Positions 44,787 to 53,739 are shown, counted from the stretch's first letter. The stretch: 64,000 bases of DNA from Labrys sp. KNU-23 (GCF_008330945.1 NZ_CP043488.1:806001-870000), one strand, 5' to 3'. Program-made: numbers and translations. Notes: a model not told the origin generated them from the sequence alone.

Positions 44787-46070
44787 TCACAGGCCGGACA
44801 ATACGTCGTCGAGGGTGGAGAGCATCAGGTCGGCATGCTCCCTTGAGAACGGCATGGGCGGGCGGATCTTGGTGGCGCATTGATGCACGCCGATCTTGCC
44901 CATCAGCACGCCGCGCTCGCGCATGGCGTTGACGATGCGGGTGGCGAGTTCCGGGGCCGGCTCTTTGGTCGAGCGGTCCAGCACGAATTCGGTGCCCATG
45001 AACAGGCCGCTGCCTCGGATGTCGCCGATGACGGCATGCTTGGCGGCGAGCCGCTGGAAGCCGGCCCGCGCATGGGCGCCAACGGTCCTGGCGTTCTCGA
45101 TCAGCTTCTCCTCCTCGATCACCTCGATCACCGCCATCGCTGCGGCACAGGAGACCGGATTGCCGCCGAAAGTGTTGAAATAGCGGAAGGCCTTGCGGAA
45201 GGCGCTGAGCGTATCGATATTGGCGACCACGCCGCCGACCGGATGGCCATTGGCCATCGGTTTGCCCAGCGTGACGACATCGGGAACGAAGCCGGTGCGC
45301 TGGTGGCCCCACATATGGCTGCCGGTGCGGCCGAAGCCGGGCTGGACCTCGTCGGCGATGACGAGCCCACCCGCCTTGCGCACCGCCAAGACCGTTCGGT
45401 CCAGAAAGCCCGGCGGCAAATCGGGAAAGCCTTCATTGGCGAAGAAGGGGTCGATGATCAGGGCGGAGAAGCCATAGGGGCTCGCCTGCAGCGAGGCGAT
45501 CGCCTCCTCGACCTTGCCGGCAAAGGCGGCCGCGAAGGCCTCCCCGGGCTCTCCGCCCAGCGGACGGTAGCTGTCTGGCGCCGGCACATGGCGGACATGG
45601 CCGCCGAAGCCGCCGACCGGGGGCATGCGGGTGGAAAGCTGGGAAACGGCCGTAGTATTGCCGTGATAGGTGTGGTCGGTGGCGATCACGCCGGTCCGGC
45701 CGGTGACGGCCTGCGCCATGCGCAGGGCGACGTCATTGGCCTCGCTGCCGGTGCAGGTGAGGATGGCGGCGTTCAGGTCGGCGTCGAAGGTCGCGGTCAG
45801 GCGTTCGACATAGTCGAGAATGCCCTCATGCAGATAGCGTGTATGGGTGTTGAGCATCGACGCCTGGCGCGTGATCGCCTCGACCACGCGCGGATGGCAA
45901 TGCCCGACATGCGGCACGTTGTTGTAGCAGTCGAGATAACGCCGGCCCTCTTCGTCCCAGAGCCAGACGCCTTCGCCGCGGGTGAGATGCACGGGCTCCT
46001 CGTAGAACAGCGACATGTTCCGGCCGAGCAGCCTTTCGCGGCGGGCGAGCAGAGCGGCATTGCCGGCCAT
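44787..46070 (-). CDS. AGXT2L-like PLP enzyme, putative amino-alcohol-phosphate phospho-lyase
   Basis: From the ATG at 46070 (one base after the preceding stop) the product is 427 residues. It is a class III aminotransferase-fold protein: ILTCTGSEANDVALRMAQ, VIADEVQPGFGRTGSHMWG and PLP lysine in VTLGKPMANGHPVGG. The runs YLDCYNNVPHVGHCHPRVVEA, LNTHTRYLHEGILDYVERL and RYFNTFGGNPVSCAAAM resemble AGXT2L1/2, which eliminate phosphate and ammonia from phosphoethanolamine or 5-phosphohydroxylysine to give aldehydes. A kinase gene follows at 4 bases and an omega-transaminase gene precedes. The phospho-lyase activity is inferred. Confidence 0.87.
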   Translation of the reverse strand: MAGNAALLARRERLLGRNMSLFYEEPVHLTRGEGVWLWDEEGRRYLDCYNNVPHVGHCHPRVVEAITRQASMLNTHTRYLHEGILDYVERLTATFDADLNAAILTCTGSEANDVALRMAQAVTGRTGVIATDHTYHGNTTAVSQLSTRMPPVGGFGGHVRHVPAPDSYRPLGGEPGEAFAAAFAGKVEEAIASLQASPYGFSALIIDPFFANEGFPDLPPGFLDRTVLAVRKAGGLVIADEVQPGFGRTGSHMWGHQRTGFVPDVVTLGKPMANGHPVGGVVANIDTLSAFRKAFRYFNTFGGNPVSCAAAMAVIEVIEEEKLIENARTVGAHARAGFQRLAAKHAVIGDIRGSGLFMGTEFVLDRSTKEPAPELATRIVNAMRERGVLMGKIGVHQCATKIRPPMPFSREHADLMLSTLDDVLSGL

Positions 46071-46071
46071 C

Positions 46072-47430
46072 TCAGCGCCCTCCCGCCGCAGCCAGCCCGG
46101 CATCGAGGGCGGCGACGATGCGCGCGACGTCCTCGGCCGTGATCACCAGCGGCGGCGAAATGATGACATTGGCGCCGGAGGTGCGCACCAGCACCCCTGC
46201 TTCATAGGCGACATCCTGCACCTTCTGCACCAAATCCTTGGCGGCGGGCGTCTTCCTGGTGCGCTCGCCGACCAGTTCGAGCGCCCACATCAGGCCGATG
46301 CCGCGCACGTCGCCGACGAGTTCGTGCCTTGCCTTGAGCCCGTCGAGGCCCTTGCCGAGTTCGGCCCCACGGGCGGCGGCGTTGGCGGCGACGTCGAGCC
46401 GGCGGATTTCCTTCAGCGTGGCGATCGCCGCCGCCGCGCCGATGGGGTGGCCGGAATAGGTATAGCCGTGGCTGATGGTGGCGAGCGTATTCTTGTTGCT
46501 TTCGAAGGCTTCGGCGATCGTCTCCGAGATCATCGCGACGCCGAAAGGAAAATAGCCGTTGGTGATCGCCTTGGCTGTCGATATCAGGTCAGGCTTGATG
46601 CCCCATAGGCGCGATCCGGTCCAGGCGCCGGTGCGGCCGAAGGCGGTGATCACCTCGTCCGCGATCAGCAGGATGCCGTGCCGGTCGCAGATTTCGCGCA
46701 TCAGCGGCAGGAAGCTCTCATGCGGCACGATGATGCCGCCGGAACCGAGCACCGGCTCCAGGATCAGCGCCGCGATCGTATCGGCGCCCTGGAAGGCGAT
46801 TTCCTCCTCGAACAGCCGGCCGATCGCCGCCGTGATCTCGGCGCCGTCTTCGGTGCCGAAGGGATTGCGGTAGGGCCAGGGTGCTGGCAAATGGTATACG
46901 CCCGGCAACAAGGGCTCGTAGTTGCGGCGGAAATGCTGGTTCCCGTTGACGGAGGCGCCGCCGAAATGGGTGCCGTGATAGCCCTTCTTCAGGGCGATGA
47001 ACTTGGTGCGCTCGGGCTGGCCGTTGACCCGGTGATATTGGCGCGCCAGCCGCAGGCAGGTTTCCACCGAGTCCGAGCCGCCGGACGTGAAGAAGGCTCG
47101 GCTGAGGCCGTCCTCCCTGAACCATTCCGCCAGCTCATAGGCGAGCTCGATCGAGGGTGCGTTGGTGGTGCCCCGGAACGTCGAGTAATAGGGCAGTTCG
47201 TCGAGCTGGTCCTTGATCGCCTGTTTGATCGGGTCGCTGGAATAGCCCAGATTGACGTTCCAGAGGCCGCCGACGCCGTCCAGCACCGTCTTGCCATGGA
47301 TGTCGGTGATCTCGACGCCCCTGGCGGAGGTGATGATGCGCGGCGGGTTGGCCTGCATGTCGGCCGGATGCGCCATCGGATGCCAGAGCTGGCGGGCATT
47401 GTTCTCGATCAGGAAATTGGTCTCGCGCAT
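46072..47430 (-). CDS. Class III omega-aminotransferase
   Basis: This 452-residue PLP enzyme transfers an amino group from a terminal amine to a keto acid such as pyruvate. It has the omega-transaminase pattern: start NNARQLWHPMAHP, VGGLWNVNLGYSS, FFTSGGSDSVETCLRLARQYH, YHGTHFGGASV, LLIADEVITAFGRTG and the PLP lysine in STAKAITNGYFPFG. The closest functional groups are beta-alanine, putrescine or spermidine transaminases. It is cotranscribed with the HAD gene upstream (19 bases) and the phospho-lyase-like gene downstream. Confidence 0.92.
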   Translation of the reverse strand: MRETNFLIENNARQLWHPMAHPADMQANPPRIITSARGVEITDIHGKTVLDGVGGLWNVNLGYSSDPIKQAIKDQLDELPYYSTFRGTTNAPSIELAYELAEWFREDGLSRAFFTSGGSDSVETCLRLARQYHRVNGQPERTKFIALKKGYHGTHFGGASVNGNQHFRRNYEPLLPGVYHLPAPWPYRNPFGTEDGAEITAAIGRLFEEEIAFQGADTIAALILEPVLGSGGIIVPHESFLPLMREICDRHGILLIADEVITAFGRTGAWTGSRLWGIKPDLISTAKAITNGYFPFGVAMISETIAEAFESNKNTLATISHGYTYSGHPIGAAAAIATLKEIRRLDVAANAAARGAELGKGLDGLKARHELVGDVRGIGLMWALELVGERTRKTPAAKDLVQKVQDVAYEAGVLVRTSGANVIISPPLVITAEDVARIVAALDAGLAAAGGR

Positions 47431-47449
47431 CAGTCATTCCTCTTCAAAT

Positions 47450-48100
47450 TCAAAGGCCGAGCATGGCCAGGGCCTGGGCATAGCCCCGGGACGGCCGGGT
47501 GACGTCGAAATGGACGAAGGGCAGGCGCACCGCTCTGGCGCCCTCGATGTTCTTGAGCTGATCGTCGACGAAGACGCAGCGCTCCCGGGGAATCGCGAGC
47601 TCGGCGAGCACCTGCTCATAGGCGCGCGCATCCGGTTTCAGGATGCCGGTATGGGTGGCGTCGACGATCACGTCAAAACGGTCGATCAGCGGAAAGCGCC
47701 GGCGGAACTCGACGCCGTAGAACAGGTCGAGCTCGTTGGAGAGAATGGCGAGCTTCAGCCCCGCTGCCTTGACCCGCAGGATGGCCTCGCGCGCCTCGGG
47801 ACGCAGCACCAGCTCGGGCTCGGCGCCGCGGGCCCGGCGCACGAAGGTCTGCATATCAGTCCAGTCCTCGCCGACCATGCGGCCGACCTCGCGGGCGCGG
47901 GTGAGCCAGTAGTCCCGTTCGCTGATCTCCCGGTGCTGCATCGAGACCCAGAGCGGATCGGTCTCGGGCGCGAAGGGGCCGCGCCAGGTGAGGGTATCAG
48001 GCGCCAGGCCGAGCGTGCGCTCGGTGACGTCGTGCGTTTCGAACAGGGTGCGGGTCACCACGCCGCCGAAATCGAGGATGAGGGCGCGCTCGCCGGTCAT
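47450..48100 (-). CDS. HAD-superfamily hydrolase (IA type)
   Basis: This 216-residue phosphatase-like protein has motif I ALILDFGGVVTRTL (nucleophile Asp, second position Gly instead of Asp), motif II AILSNELD, the lysine of GILKPDARAY and motif IV CVFVDDQLKNIEGA. The DxG variant of motif I also occurs in YihX-like phosphatases. Its ATG overlaps the stop of the Tm-1-like gene (ATGA), so the two are translationally coupled. A phosphorylated intermediate of the surrounding pathway is a likely substrate. Confidence 0.88.
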   Translation of the reverse strand: MTGERALILDFGGVVTRTLFETHDVTERTLGLAPDTLTWRGPFAPETDPLWVSMQHREISERDYWLTRAREVGRMVGEDWTDMQTFVRRARGAEPELVLRPEAREAILRVKAAGLKLAILSNELDLFYGVEFRRRFPLIDRFDVIVDATHTGILKPDARAYEQVLAELAIPRERCVFVDDQLKNIEGARAVRLPFVHFDVTRPSRGYAQALAMLGL

Positions 48101-49350
48101 GGCCGTCCCTCCGGCACGATGCCCTCGGCCACCCAGGTGTCGAAGAGCGCGAGCGCGACGTCCGAGAAGTGCGGTGCGTTGATATGGGCGTCGATCTCCC
48201 GAAGAGTAACGCTCGGCGGCAGGACCTTGCGGATCTCATCCACGAAGGCGGCGTGGCCGGCCGGATCGTGCAGGGGCTCGCCCGGCTTGTCCCATTCCTG
48301 CAAGCCTTCGATCGGCAGCAGGAAGGCGGTCTTGCCGGCGGCCCGTTCCAGCTTGGCAGCAACGACCCGGGCGATCTCGCGTCGGCCCTCGGGGGAGGCG
48401 GTCACCGAGCCGATCAGGCGGTTATGGGCGTGGTAGGGGCGGTCCGCCAGGACGGGCGGCGGCTCGCGCCAGGACGGCAGGTCGACCATGTCGACGGCAC
48501 CAGGGGCCACGATCTGGGGGATGCCGGCGCGGCCTGCATTCTCCAGGCGGTCGGGGCCGGAGGTGACGATACTGCCATAGTGATGGTTGCTGACTTCCTG
48601 GATGCAGAAATCGAACACCGCCGCAAAGCCACCCTTTTCGGCAACCGCCTCGAAGGCGCGTCCACCCATGCCGGTGGCATGAAAGACCGCGACGTCATAG
48701 CCCCGCCGTTCCAGCTCGGGCTTGAGATGCTTCATATATTTGAGGCAGGTGGAGCCGAGGGACGTCATGCCGATCAGGGGGCGGGCTGTATCCGGCTTGC
48801 GGCTGTGCCGGGCTGCGCCCACCACGGCGCCGCAGGCCTGCGAAAGCACGGCGCAGCAAATGCCGCTGAGGCCGTAGAGGCCTCCGGCCCACAGGATCAT
48901 CATCAGGTCGGGCGCGATGCGCTCGGGCGGAACGAGATGGGAATAGGCGATCGTCGAAACGACGAATTTGGGAACGCCCACTGGCAGGACGGCCGATACG
49001 TCGAGGGCGAGGTCCGTGCCCATCGAGCCGCCGAGGACGATGATGCCATCCACGTTGCCGGCCTTGTAGAGATCGAGGACAAGGGCCGACGCGCCCTGCG
49101 CCATCAGGGCCATCGCACTGTTTTCATCGCCACTGGCGATGATGGCATCGATGGAGGTTCCGGCGGCTGCGGCGACATCATGCCTGGAATGATCGGGCAC
49201 ATAGGGCGGGTCGCCCAGAATGCTCACATCGAGCAGAGCCGGGAATCCCCCCGCTTCCCCGATGACGGAGGCCATGAACTGCAATTCGTCGGATTTGGTA
49301 TCACCCGTTCCGATCACGAGTATCCTGGGTGCCGATATCGGCGCGTTCAT
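48097..49350 (-). CDS. UPF0261/Tm-1-like ATP-binding domain protein
   Basis: From the ATG at 49350 the protein has 417 residues; its start overlaps the IclR stop (TGATG). It matches the UPF0261/Tm-1 family: ILVIGTGDTKSDELQFM, a DGIIVLGGSMGTDLA strand, IGMTSLGSTCLKYM, VAVFHATGMGGRAFEAVAEKG and the late PGEPLHDPAGHAAFVDEIRK. Plant Tm-1 is a virus-inhibiting protein with a nucleotide-binding fold; the bacterial function is not established. Here it sits inside a catabolic operon. Confidence 0.9.
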   Translation of the reverse strand: MNAPISAPRILVIGTGDTKSDELQFMASVIGEAGGFPALLDVSILGDPPYVPDHSRHDVAAAAGTSIDAIIASGDENSAMALMAQGASALVLDLYKAGNVDGIIVLGGSMGTDLALDVSAVLPVGVPKFVVSTIAYSHLVPPERIAPDLMMILWAGGLYGLSGICCAVLSQACGAVVGAARHSRKPDTARPLIGMTSLGSTCLKYMKHLKPELERRGYDVAVFHATGMGGRAFEAVAEKGGFAAVFDFCIQEVSNHHYGSIVTSGPDRLENAGRAGIPQIVAPGAVDMVDLPSWREPPPVLADRPYHAHNRLIGSVTASPEGRREIARVVAAKLERAAGKTAFLLPIEGLQEWDKPGEPLHDPAGHAAFVDEIRKVLPPSVTLREIDAHINAPHFSDVALALFDTWVAEGIVPEGRP

Positions 49351-50165
49351 CAGGCAGTCCTCCCAAGACGCGCATTTCCAAGACGCGCATTTCCAGGACG
49401 GGCATTGGTTCCGGAGGGCTGTTCCAGCCCATAATATTGTTGCGAAATGGCCTCGGCCGTGGCGACGGCTTCGATGCCCAAGGCCTGCAGGGCCGTCTTG
49501 CCGACCCGCATCGTCGGGGCCGCGACGGCGATGCATCCGATCGGCTCGCCGCTGGGCGAGCGGATCGGGGCGGCCACGCTGACCACGCCGACCTCGAAGC
49601 CCTGATGGCCGATCGAAAAGCCGCGGATCCTGGTTTCTCCGAGCAATTCGCCGATCCGGGCCGGGTCGGTGATCGTATGCTCGGTGAAGCGTTCCAGCGG
49701 CGATGCCAGGGCAGCCGCGATCTCTGTCGCGGGGCGGAAGGCCAGGAAGGCGAGCCCCGACGCCGTCGCGTGGAAGGGCAAGCTGCCCCCGACATCGACG
49801 ATGACCCGATGGGCCCTGGGTGAATCCTCGACGTGGATGGTGGCGAGCTGGCCGCCCGAAAATTCAGAAAGATGCACCGTCTCGGCCGAGGCCTCCGCCA
49901 GTGCCTTGATATGGGGCAGGGCGATGCACAGGAAGGGATAGCGGGCCTCGCGAATGCGGGCGAGGCGAACCGGTGCGGCCCCGATGCGGTATTTGCGGGT
50001 CATCGGATCCTGCTCGACGAAGCCGTGCCTGGTCAGCTCCACCAGGAAGCGCCGGGTGGTTGCCTTGTCGAGTCCGCAGAGCCGGGCGATGTCGGTCAGC
50101 CCCGCCTCCTCCTCAAGGCGCGACACGGTGTCCAGCAATGAAAGGGCTTTGCCGATCGTGCTCAT
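49350..50165 (-). CDS. IclR-family transcriptional regulator
   Basis: The ATG at 50165 is preceded by GGAGGAA and gives 271 residues. The N-terminal winged helix (about 3-70) has IGKALSLLDTVSRLEEEAGL and IARLCGLDKATTRRFLVELTRHGFV. The C-terminal ligand domain has LPHIKALAEASAETVHLSEF, HATASGLAFLAF and a GFEVGVVSVAAPIRSPSGEPIG segment. The last 15 residues contain a short repeat (NARPGNARLGNARLG) encoded by a 15-bp DNA repeat. It heads a six-gene operon and is divergent from the APC permease gene; a symmetric operator-like array lies between them. Confidence 0.93.
   Translation of the reverse strand: MSTIGKALSLLDTVSRLEEEAGLTDIARLCGLDKATTRRFLVELTRHGFVEQDPMTRKYRIGAAPVRLARIREARYPFLCIALPHIKALAEASAETVHLSEFSGGQLATIHVEDSPRAHRVIVDVGGSLPFHATASGLAFLAFRPATEIAAALASPLERFTEHTITDPARIGELLGETRIRGFSIGHQGFEVGVVSVAAPIRSPSGEPIGCIAVAAPTMRVGKTALQALGIEAVATAEAISQQYYGLEQPSGTNARPGNARLGNARLGRTA
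49367..49411. repeat. Three 15-bp tandem repeat units at the 3' end of the IclR gene
   Basis: The unit ACGCGCATTTCCAAG occurs once perfectly, once nearly so (…CCAGG) and once degenerate on the + strand, encoding NARLG repeats on the minus strand. It changes only the C-terminal tail of the regulator and could vary in copy number. Confidence 0.6.
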
Positions 50166-50293
50166 TCTTCCTCCACCGGGGTCGGTTCGTGTCGGCTTCC
50201 GGTGCACCGGGAGCCTTGCGGGTTCTTCTGCCGCGACCCGAGATAATTAACATGCGAAATAACTTGACAGCTGCCGCGGTTCTTTGCAAGTCT

Positions 50294-50325
50294 ATATTTG
50301 AAGTAACGGTTCAAATATTGAACCG
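50294..50325. promoter_or_regulatory. Candidate IclR operator: overlapping palindromes with three half-sites
   Basis: ATATTTGAA (50294-50302) and TTCAAATAT (50310-50318) are perfect inverted arms; the second arm also takes part in CGGTTCAA-ATA-TTGAACCG (50307-50325). Together they give three TTGAA/TTCAA half-sites about 10-12 bases apart between the divergent iclR-type and permease genes. The regulator's identity is inferred from position. Confidence 0.55.
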
Positions 50326-50451
50326 AAGTTTGCGCATCAATACAGACGGCCAACAAGAATAAGGGGCAGCATCGTTCGTGCCGTTTCAGACGAAACGGCG
50401 GGCGGGCCTCCCCATGCATGCCGGCGCCTTCAACCAGGGGAACGAACACCC

Positions 50452-51930
50452 ATGACCGTGCAAGATTCGCGGCAAGACACGCGACACGACTCGCAAAGCC
50501 AATCATCCAACCAGCTCCGCAAGAACAGCCTCGGCGTGGGGGCGATCACCTTTCTGGTGGTCTCGGCCGCAGCGCCGTTGACGGCGGTCGCCGGCGGCGT
50601 GCCGCTGTCCATGCTGCTGGGCAATGGCCCCGGCATCCCGCTGACCTTCGTGCTGGTCACCCTGATCCTGCTGCTCTTTGCCGTCGGCTATGTCGCCATG
50701 GCCCGCCATATCCGCAATGCCGGCGCCTTCTATGCCTATACAGCCCAGGGGCTTGGCGGCCTGATGGGCGGCGCGGCGGCCCTCATCGCCATTCTCGCCT
50801 ATAATTGCATGCAGATCGGCGTGTTCGGCATGTTCGGCGCGGCGACCAAGGGCTTCTTCGCCGAACAGTTCGGCCTGGACCTGCCCTGGTGGGTGTGGAC
50901 CTATGTCGGCATCGCCGCGGTGGCTGTCTTCGGCTATCGCCGCGTCGATCTGTCGGCCAGGATCCTCACCGTGCTCGTCGCCCTGGAATATCTGGTCGTG
51001 CTGGTCATCGATGCGGCGATCTTCTTCAAGGGCGGCGATGCCGGCCTCTCCCTCACGCCTTTCACGCCGGCGGCGTTCTGGAGCGGCACGCCTGCCATCG
51101 GCATCCTGTTCTGCTTCGCCGCCTTCATCGGCTTCGAGGCGACCACGATCTACAGCGAGGAAGCCCGCGAACCGCACAGGACCGTGCCGCGGGCGACCTA
51201 CATCTCCGTGCTGATCATCGGCGTGTTCTATATGCTGACCTCATGGCTGATGGTGAACGGTGCCGGCGTCGACAAGCTCGTGCCGCAACTGCAGGGCCTT
51301 GCCGATCCGACGACCTTCCTCTTCGGCCTCGCCGAACGCTATGTCGGACACTGGATCACCGTGGTGATGAGCCTTCTGTTCATCACCAGCCTGTTCGCGG
51401 GCGTGCTCGCCTTCCACAATGGCGTGGCGCGCTACATCTATGTCGCCGGCCGCGAGGGGCTTCTGCCGCGCTCGATCGGGGTGACGCATCCCCTGTTCCA
51501 GAGCCCCCATGTCGGCTCGATGATCCAGACCGTCATCGCCGTGCTGGTGGTCGCGCTCTTTGCCGCCACCGGCCAGGATCCGGTGCTGGCGCTGTTCTCC
51601 TGGCTCACCAATGTCGCGACCCTGGCGATCATCCTGCTGATGGCCTTCACGGCGCTGGCGATCATTGCCTTCTTCACCCGCAATCCAGGGCTCGAAGGCA
51701 ATGTGCTGGTGACCAAGATCCTGCCGGTGGTGACCGGCCTGATCCTGCTGGCCCTGGTCTATTTCATCGCGGTGAATTTCGGGGCGCTCGCCGGCGCCAA
51801 TGGCGCGCTCGCCGTGCTGTTGCCAGGCCTGGTTCCGATTGCCGGCATCATTGGCTTCCTGGCGGCCATCCGGTTGAAATCCACCGACGCGAGGGCCTTT
51901 GCCCGGCTGGGTGTCGGGCAGGAGGCGTAG
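50452..51930 (+). CDS. APC-superfamily amino acid/amine permease
   Basis: This 492-residue membrane protein has about 12 helices of the APC (amino acid-polyamine-organocation) type. The first helix region NSLGVGAITFLVVSAAAPLTAVAGGVPL and the sixth-helix segment FCFAAFIGFEATTIYSEEAREPHRTVPRATY are standard signatures. It should import the amino compound degraded by the divergent operon. The PuuC-like dehydrogenase gene follows on the same strand after about 270 bases. Related proteins transport putrescine, ethanolamine and basic amino acids. Confidence 0.93.
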   Translation: MTVQDSRQDTRHDSQSQSSNQLRKNSLGVGAITFLVVSAAAPLTAVAGGVPLSMLLGNGPGIPLTFVLVTLILLLFAVGYVAMARHIRNAGAFYAYTAQGLGGLMGGAAALIAILAYNCMQIGVFGMFGAATKGFFAEQFGLDLPWWVWTYVGIAAVAVFGYRRVDLSARILTVLVALEYLVVLVIDAAIFFKGGDAGLSLTPFTPAAFWSGTPAIGILFCFAAFIGFEATTIYSEEAREPHRTVPRATYISVLIIGVFYMLTSWLMVNGAGVDKLVPQLQGLADPTTFLFGLAERYVGHWITVVMSLLFITSLFAGVLAFHNGVARYIYVAGREGLLPRSIGVTHPLFQSPHVGSMIQTVIAVLVVALFAATGQDPVLALFSWLTNVATLAIILLMAFTALAIIAFFTRNPGLEGNVLVTKILPVVTGLILLALVYFIAVNFGALAGANGALAVLLPGLVPIAGIIGFLAAIRLKSTDARAFARLGVGQEA

Positions 51931-52000
51931 CCTGAAAGCCGCGAGAGCAAATCTGGTCTTTCGTGAGAGGCTGCCTGAAGGATCGGGAAACACGACCTTT

Positions 52001-52090
52001 GTCATTGCCGGGCTTCGTCCCGGCAATCCAGAGGGCAACGCGACCTGAAACAGCGAGGACTGGATGCCCGGGACGAAGCCCGGGCATGAC
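52001..52090. repeat. Pair of inverted REP-like palindromes
   Basis: Two 30-bp units, each itself a palindrome (heads GTCATTGCCGGGCTTCGTCC and the inverse at 52061-52090), face each other 30 bases apart. They differ by a few compensating changes. The same family occurs at 56729-56805 and as a half unit at 21039. The pair is in the leader before the aldehyde dehydrogenase gene. Confidence 0.75.
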
Positions 52091-52202
52091 AACAACGGAG
52101 CTTTTCTCAATGAGCGACTGTGGTCGTGGGTTGAAGATGGGCGATCGCTCCAATCCTGACAGTGGACATACGCCCACCGTCCCCATCCGTGAGAGTTCAG
52201 AA

Positions 52203-53681
52203 ATGCAGGACCAGATCGACCGCCTCCGGCTTCTTCCCGTCGTCCCGCAATCGCTGTTCATCGGCGGCGGCTGGAGCGAGCCGCAGGATGGCGCCGTCCT
52301 CGACGTCATCTCGCCGATCGATGGGCAGAAGCTGACCACGATCGGCGATGCCGGGGCTGGCGATGTCGACCGCGCCGTGCGCGCCGCCCGCCTCGCTTTC
52401 GAGAAAGGCACCTGGTCGAAAGCCGCGCCCGCCCAACGCAAGAAGGTGCTGCTGCGCATCGCCGAGCTGATCGAGCGCGATGCCCTCGATCTTGCCGTGC
52501 TGGGCGTACGCGACAACGGTACGGAAATGGCCATGGCGCTGAAGGCCGAGCCGGGCAGTGCGGCGGCGACCTTCCGCTACTACGCCGAAGCGATCGACAA
52601 GGTCTACGGGGAGATCGCGCCCACGGCCAGCGATGTGCTCGGGCTCGTCCATCGCGAGCCGGTCGGCGTCGTCGCCGCCATCGTGCCGTGGAACTTCCCG
52701 ATGATGATCGGGGCCTGGAAGATCGCGCCGGCGCTGGCGGCCGGCAATTGCGTGGTGGTGAAGCCGGCAGAAGGGGCTTCGCTGAGCCTTCTCAAACTGG
52801 CCTCGCTTTGCACCGAGGCAGGCCTGCCGGAAGGCGTGCTCAACGTGGTCACGGGCAGGGGGGCGGTGACGGGCGAGGCGCTCGGCCTGCATGGGGATAT
52901 CGACGTTCTAGCCTTCACCGGCTCAGGCGCCGTCGGGCGCAGGCTGCTCGAATATTCGGCGCGTTCCAACCTCAAGCGTGTCTATTTGGAACTGGGCGGC
53001 AAGTCGCCCAATATCGTGTTCGCCGACGCGCCCGATCTCGATCGGGCCGCGAAGGTCTCGGCCCATGGCATCTTCCGCAACGCCGGCCAGGTCTGCGTCG
53101 CCGGTTCCCGGCTGCTGGTGCACGCTTCCATTCGCGAGGCCTTTACCGAAAAGGTCACCGCCATCGCTTCCACCATGAAAGTCGGCGATCCCCTGCAACT
53201 CTCCACGGAGATCGGTGCCATCTCCAGCGAGGCGCAGCTGAAGAAGGACCTGGCCTATGCCGAACAGGCCCTCGGCGAGGGCGCGCATCTGCGCACCGGC
53301 GGCCGGCAGATTCTCCAGGAGAGCGGCGGCTTCTACATGCCGCCGACGATCTTCGACGTCACGCCCGACATGACGCTCGCACGGGAGGAAGTCTTCGGCC
53401 CGATCCTGTCGATCATCCCCTTCGAGACCGAGGCCGAGGCGATCACCATCGCCAATGCCAGCGATTACGGCCTCGCTTCCGCCGTCTGGACCGCCGATCT
53501 CTCGCGCGCCCATCGCATGGTCCGGGCGCTGCGTGCCGGTGTGGTGCATGTCAACACCTATGGCGGCGCCGACAACACCGTGCCGCTCGGCGGCGTGAAG
53601 CAGTCCGGCAACGGCCATGACAAGTCGCTGCACGCTTTGGACAAATACAGCGATCTCAAGACGGCCTGGATCCAGCTTTGA
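52203..53681 (+). CDS. Aldehyde dehydrogenase, PuuC-like
   Basis: Starting at the ATG at 52203 the protein has 492 residues. It is an NAD(P)-dependent aldehyde dehydrogenase with general base E263 (LELGGKSPN) and nucleophile C298 (GQVCVAGS), and the N-terminal AAIVPWNFPMMIGAWKIAPALAAGN. WYAEAIDKVYGE-like FRYYAEAIDKVYGEIAP and the end KQSGNGHDKSLHALDKYSDLKT are close to E. coli PuuC, which oxidises gamma-glutamyl-aminobutyraldehyde and other amino-aldehydes. It would take the aldehyde formed by the transaminase or phospho-lyase of the divergent operon. Confidence 0.92.
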   Translation: MQDQIDRLRLLPVVPQSLFIGGGWSEPQDGAVLDVISPIDGQKLTTIGDAGAGDVDRAVRAARLAFEKGTWSKAAPAQRKKVLLRIAELIERDALDLAVLGVRDNGTEMAMALKAEPGSAAATFRYYAEAIDKVYGEIAPTASDVLGLVHREPVGVVAAIVPWNFPMMIGAWKIAPALAAGNCVVVKPAEGASLSLLKLASLCTEAGLPEGVLNVVTGRGAVTGEALGLHGDIDVLAFTGSGAVGRRLLEYSARSNLKRVYLELGGKSPNIVFADAPDLDRAAKVSAHGIFRNAGQVCVAGSRLLVHASIREAFTEKVTAIASTMKVGDPLQLSTEIGAISSEAQLKKDLAYAEQALGEGAHLRTGGRQILQESGGFYMPPTIFDVTPDMTLAREEVFGPILSIIPFETEAEAITIANASDYGLASAVWTADLSRAHRMVRALRAGVVHVNTYGGADNTVPLGGVKQSGNGHDKSLHALDKYSDLKTAWIQL

Positions 53682-53698
53682 CTGAACGCGTGGTCATC

Positions 53699-53726
53699 AC
53701 CAGGGCGCCAGGCCTGGCGCCCTGGT
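53699..53726. terminator. Perfect 28-bp palindrome between convergent genes
   Basis: The arm ACCAGGGCGCCAGG is followed without a spacer by its exact reverse complement. It lies 18 bases after the aldehyde dehydrogenase stop and 14 bases before the end of the convergent SRPBCC gene. It probably works as a bidirectional terminator hairpin. Confidence 0.65.
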
Positions 53727-53739
53727 GCGTGGGCCAAAA

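Noticed and set aside
50264..50298. TTGACA ... TATATT promoter between the IclR and permease genes
   Set aside because: The boxes look good singly but the 23-base spacer is too long for a normal sigma-70 promoter.
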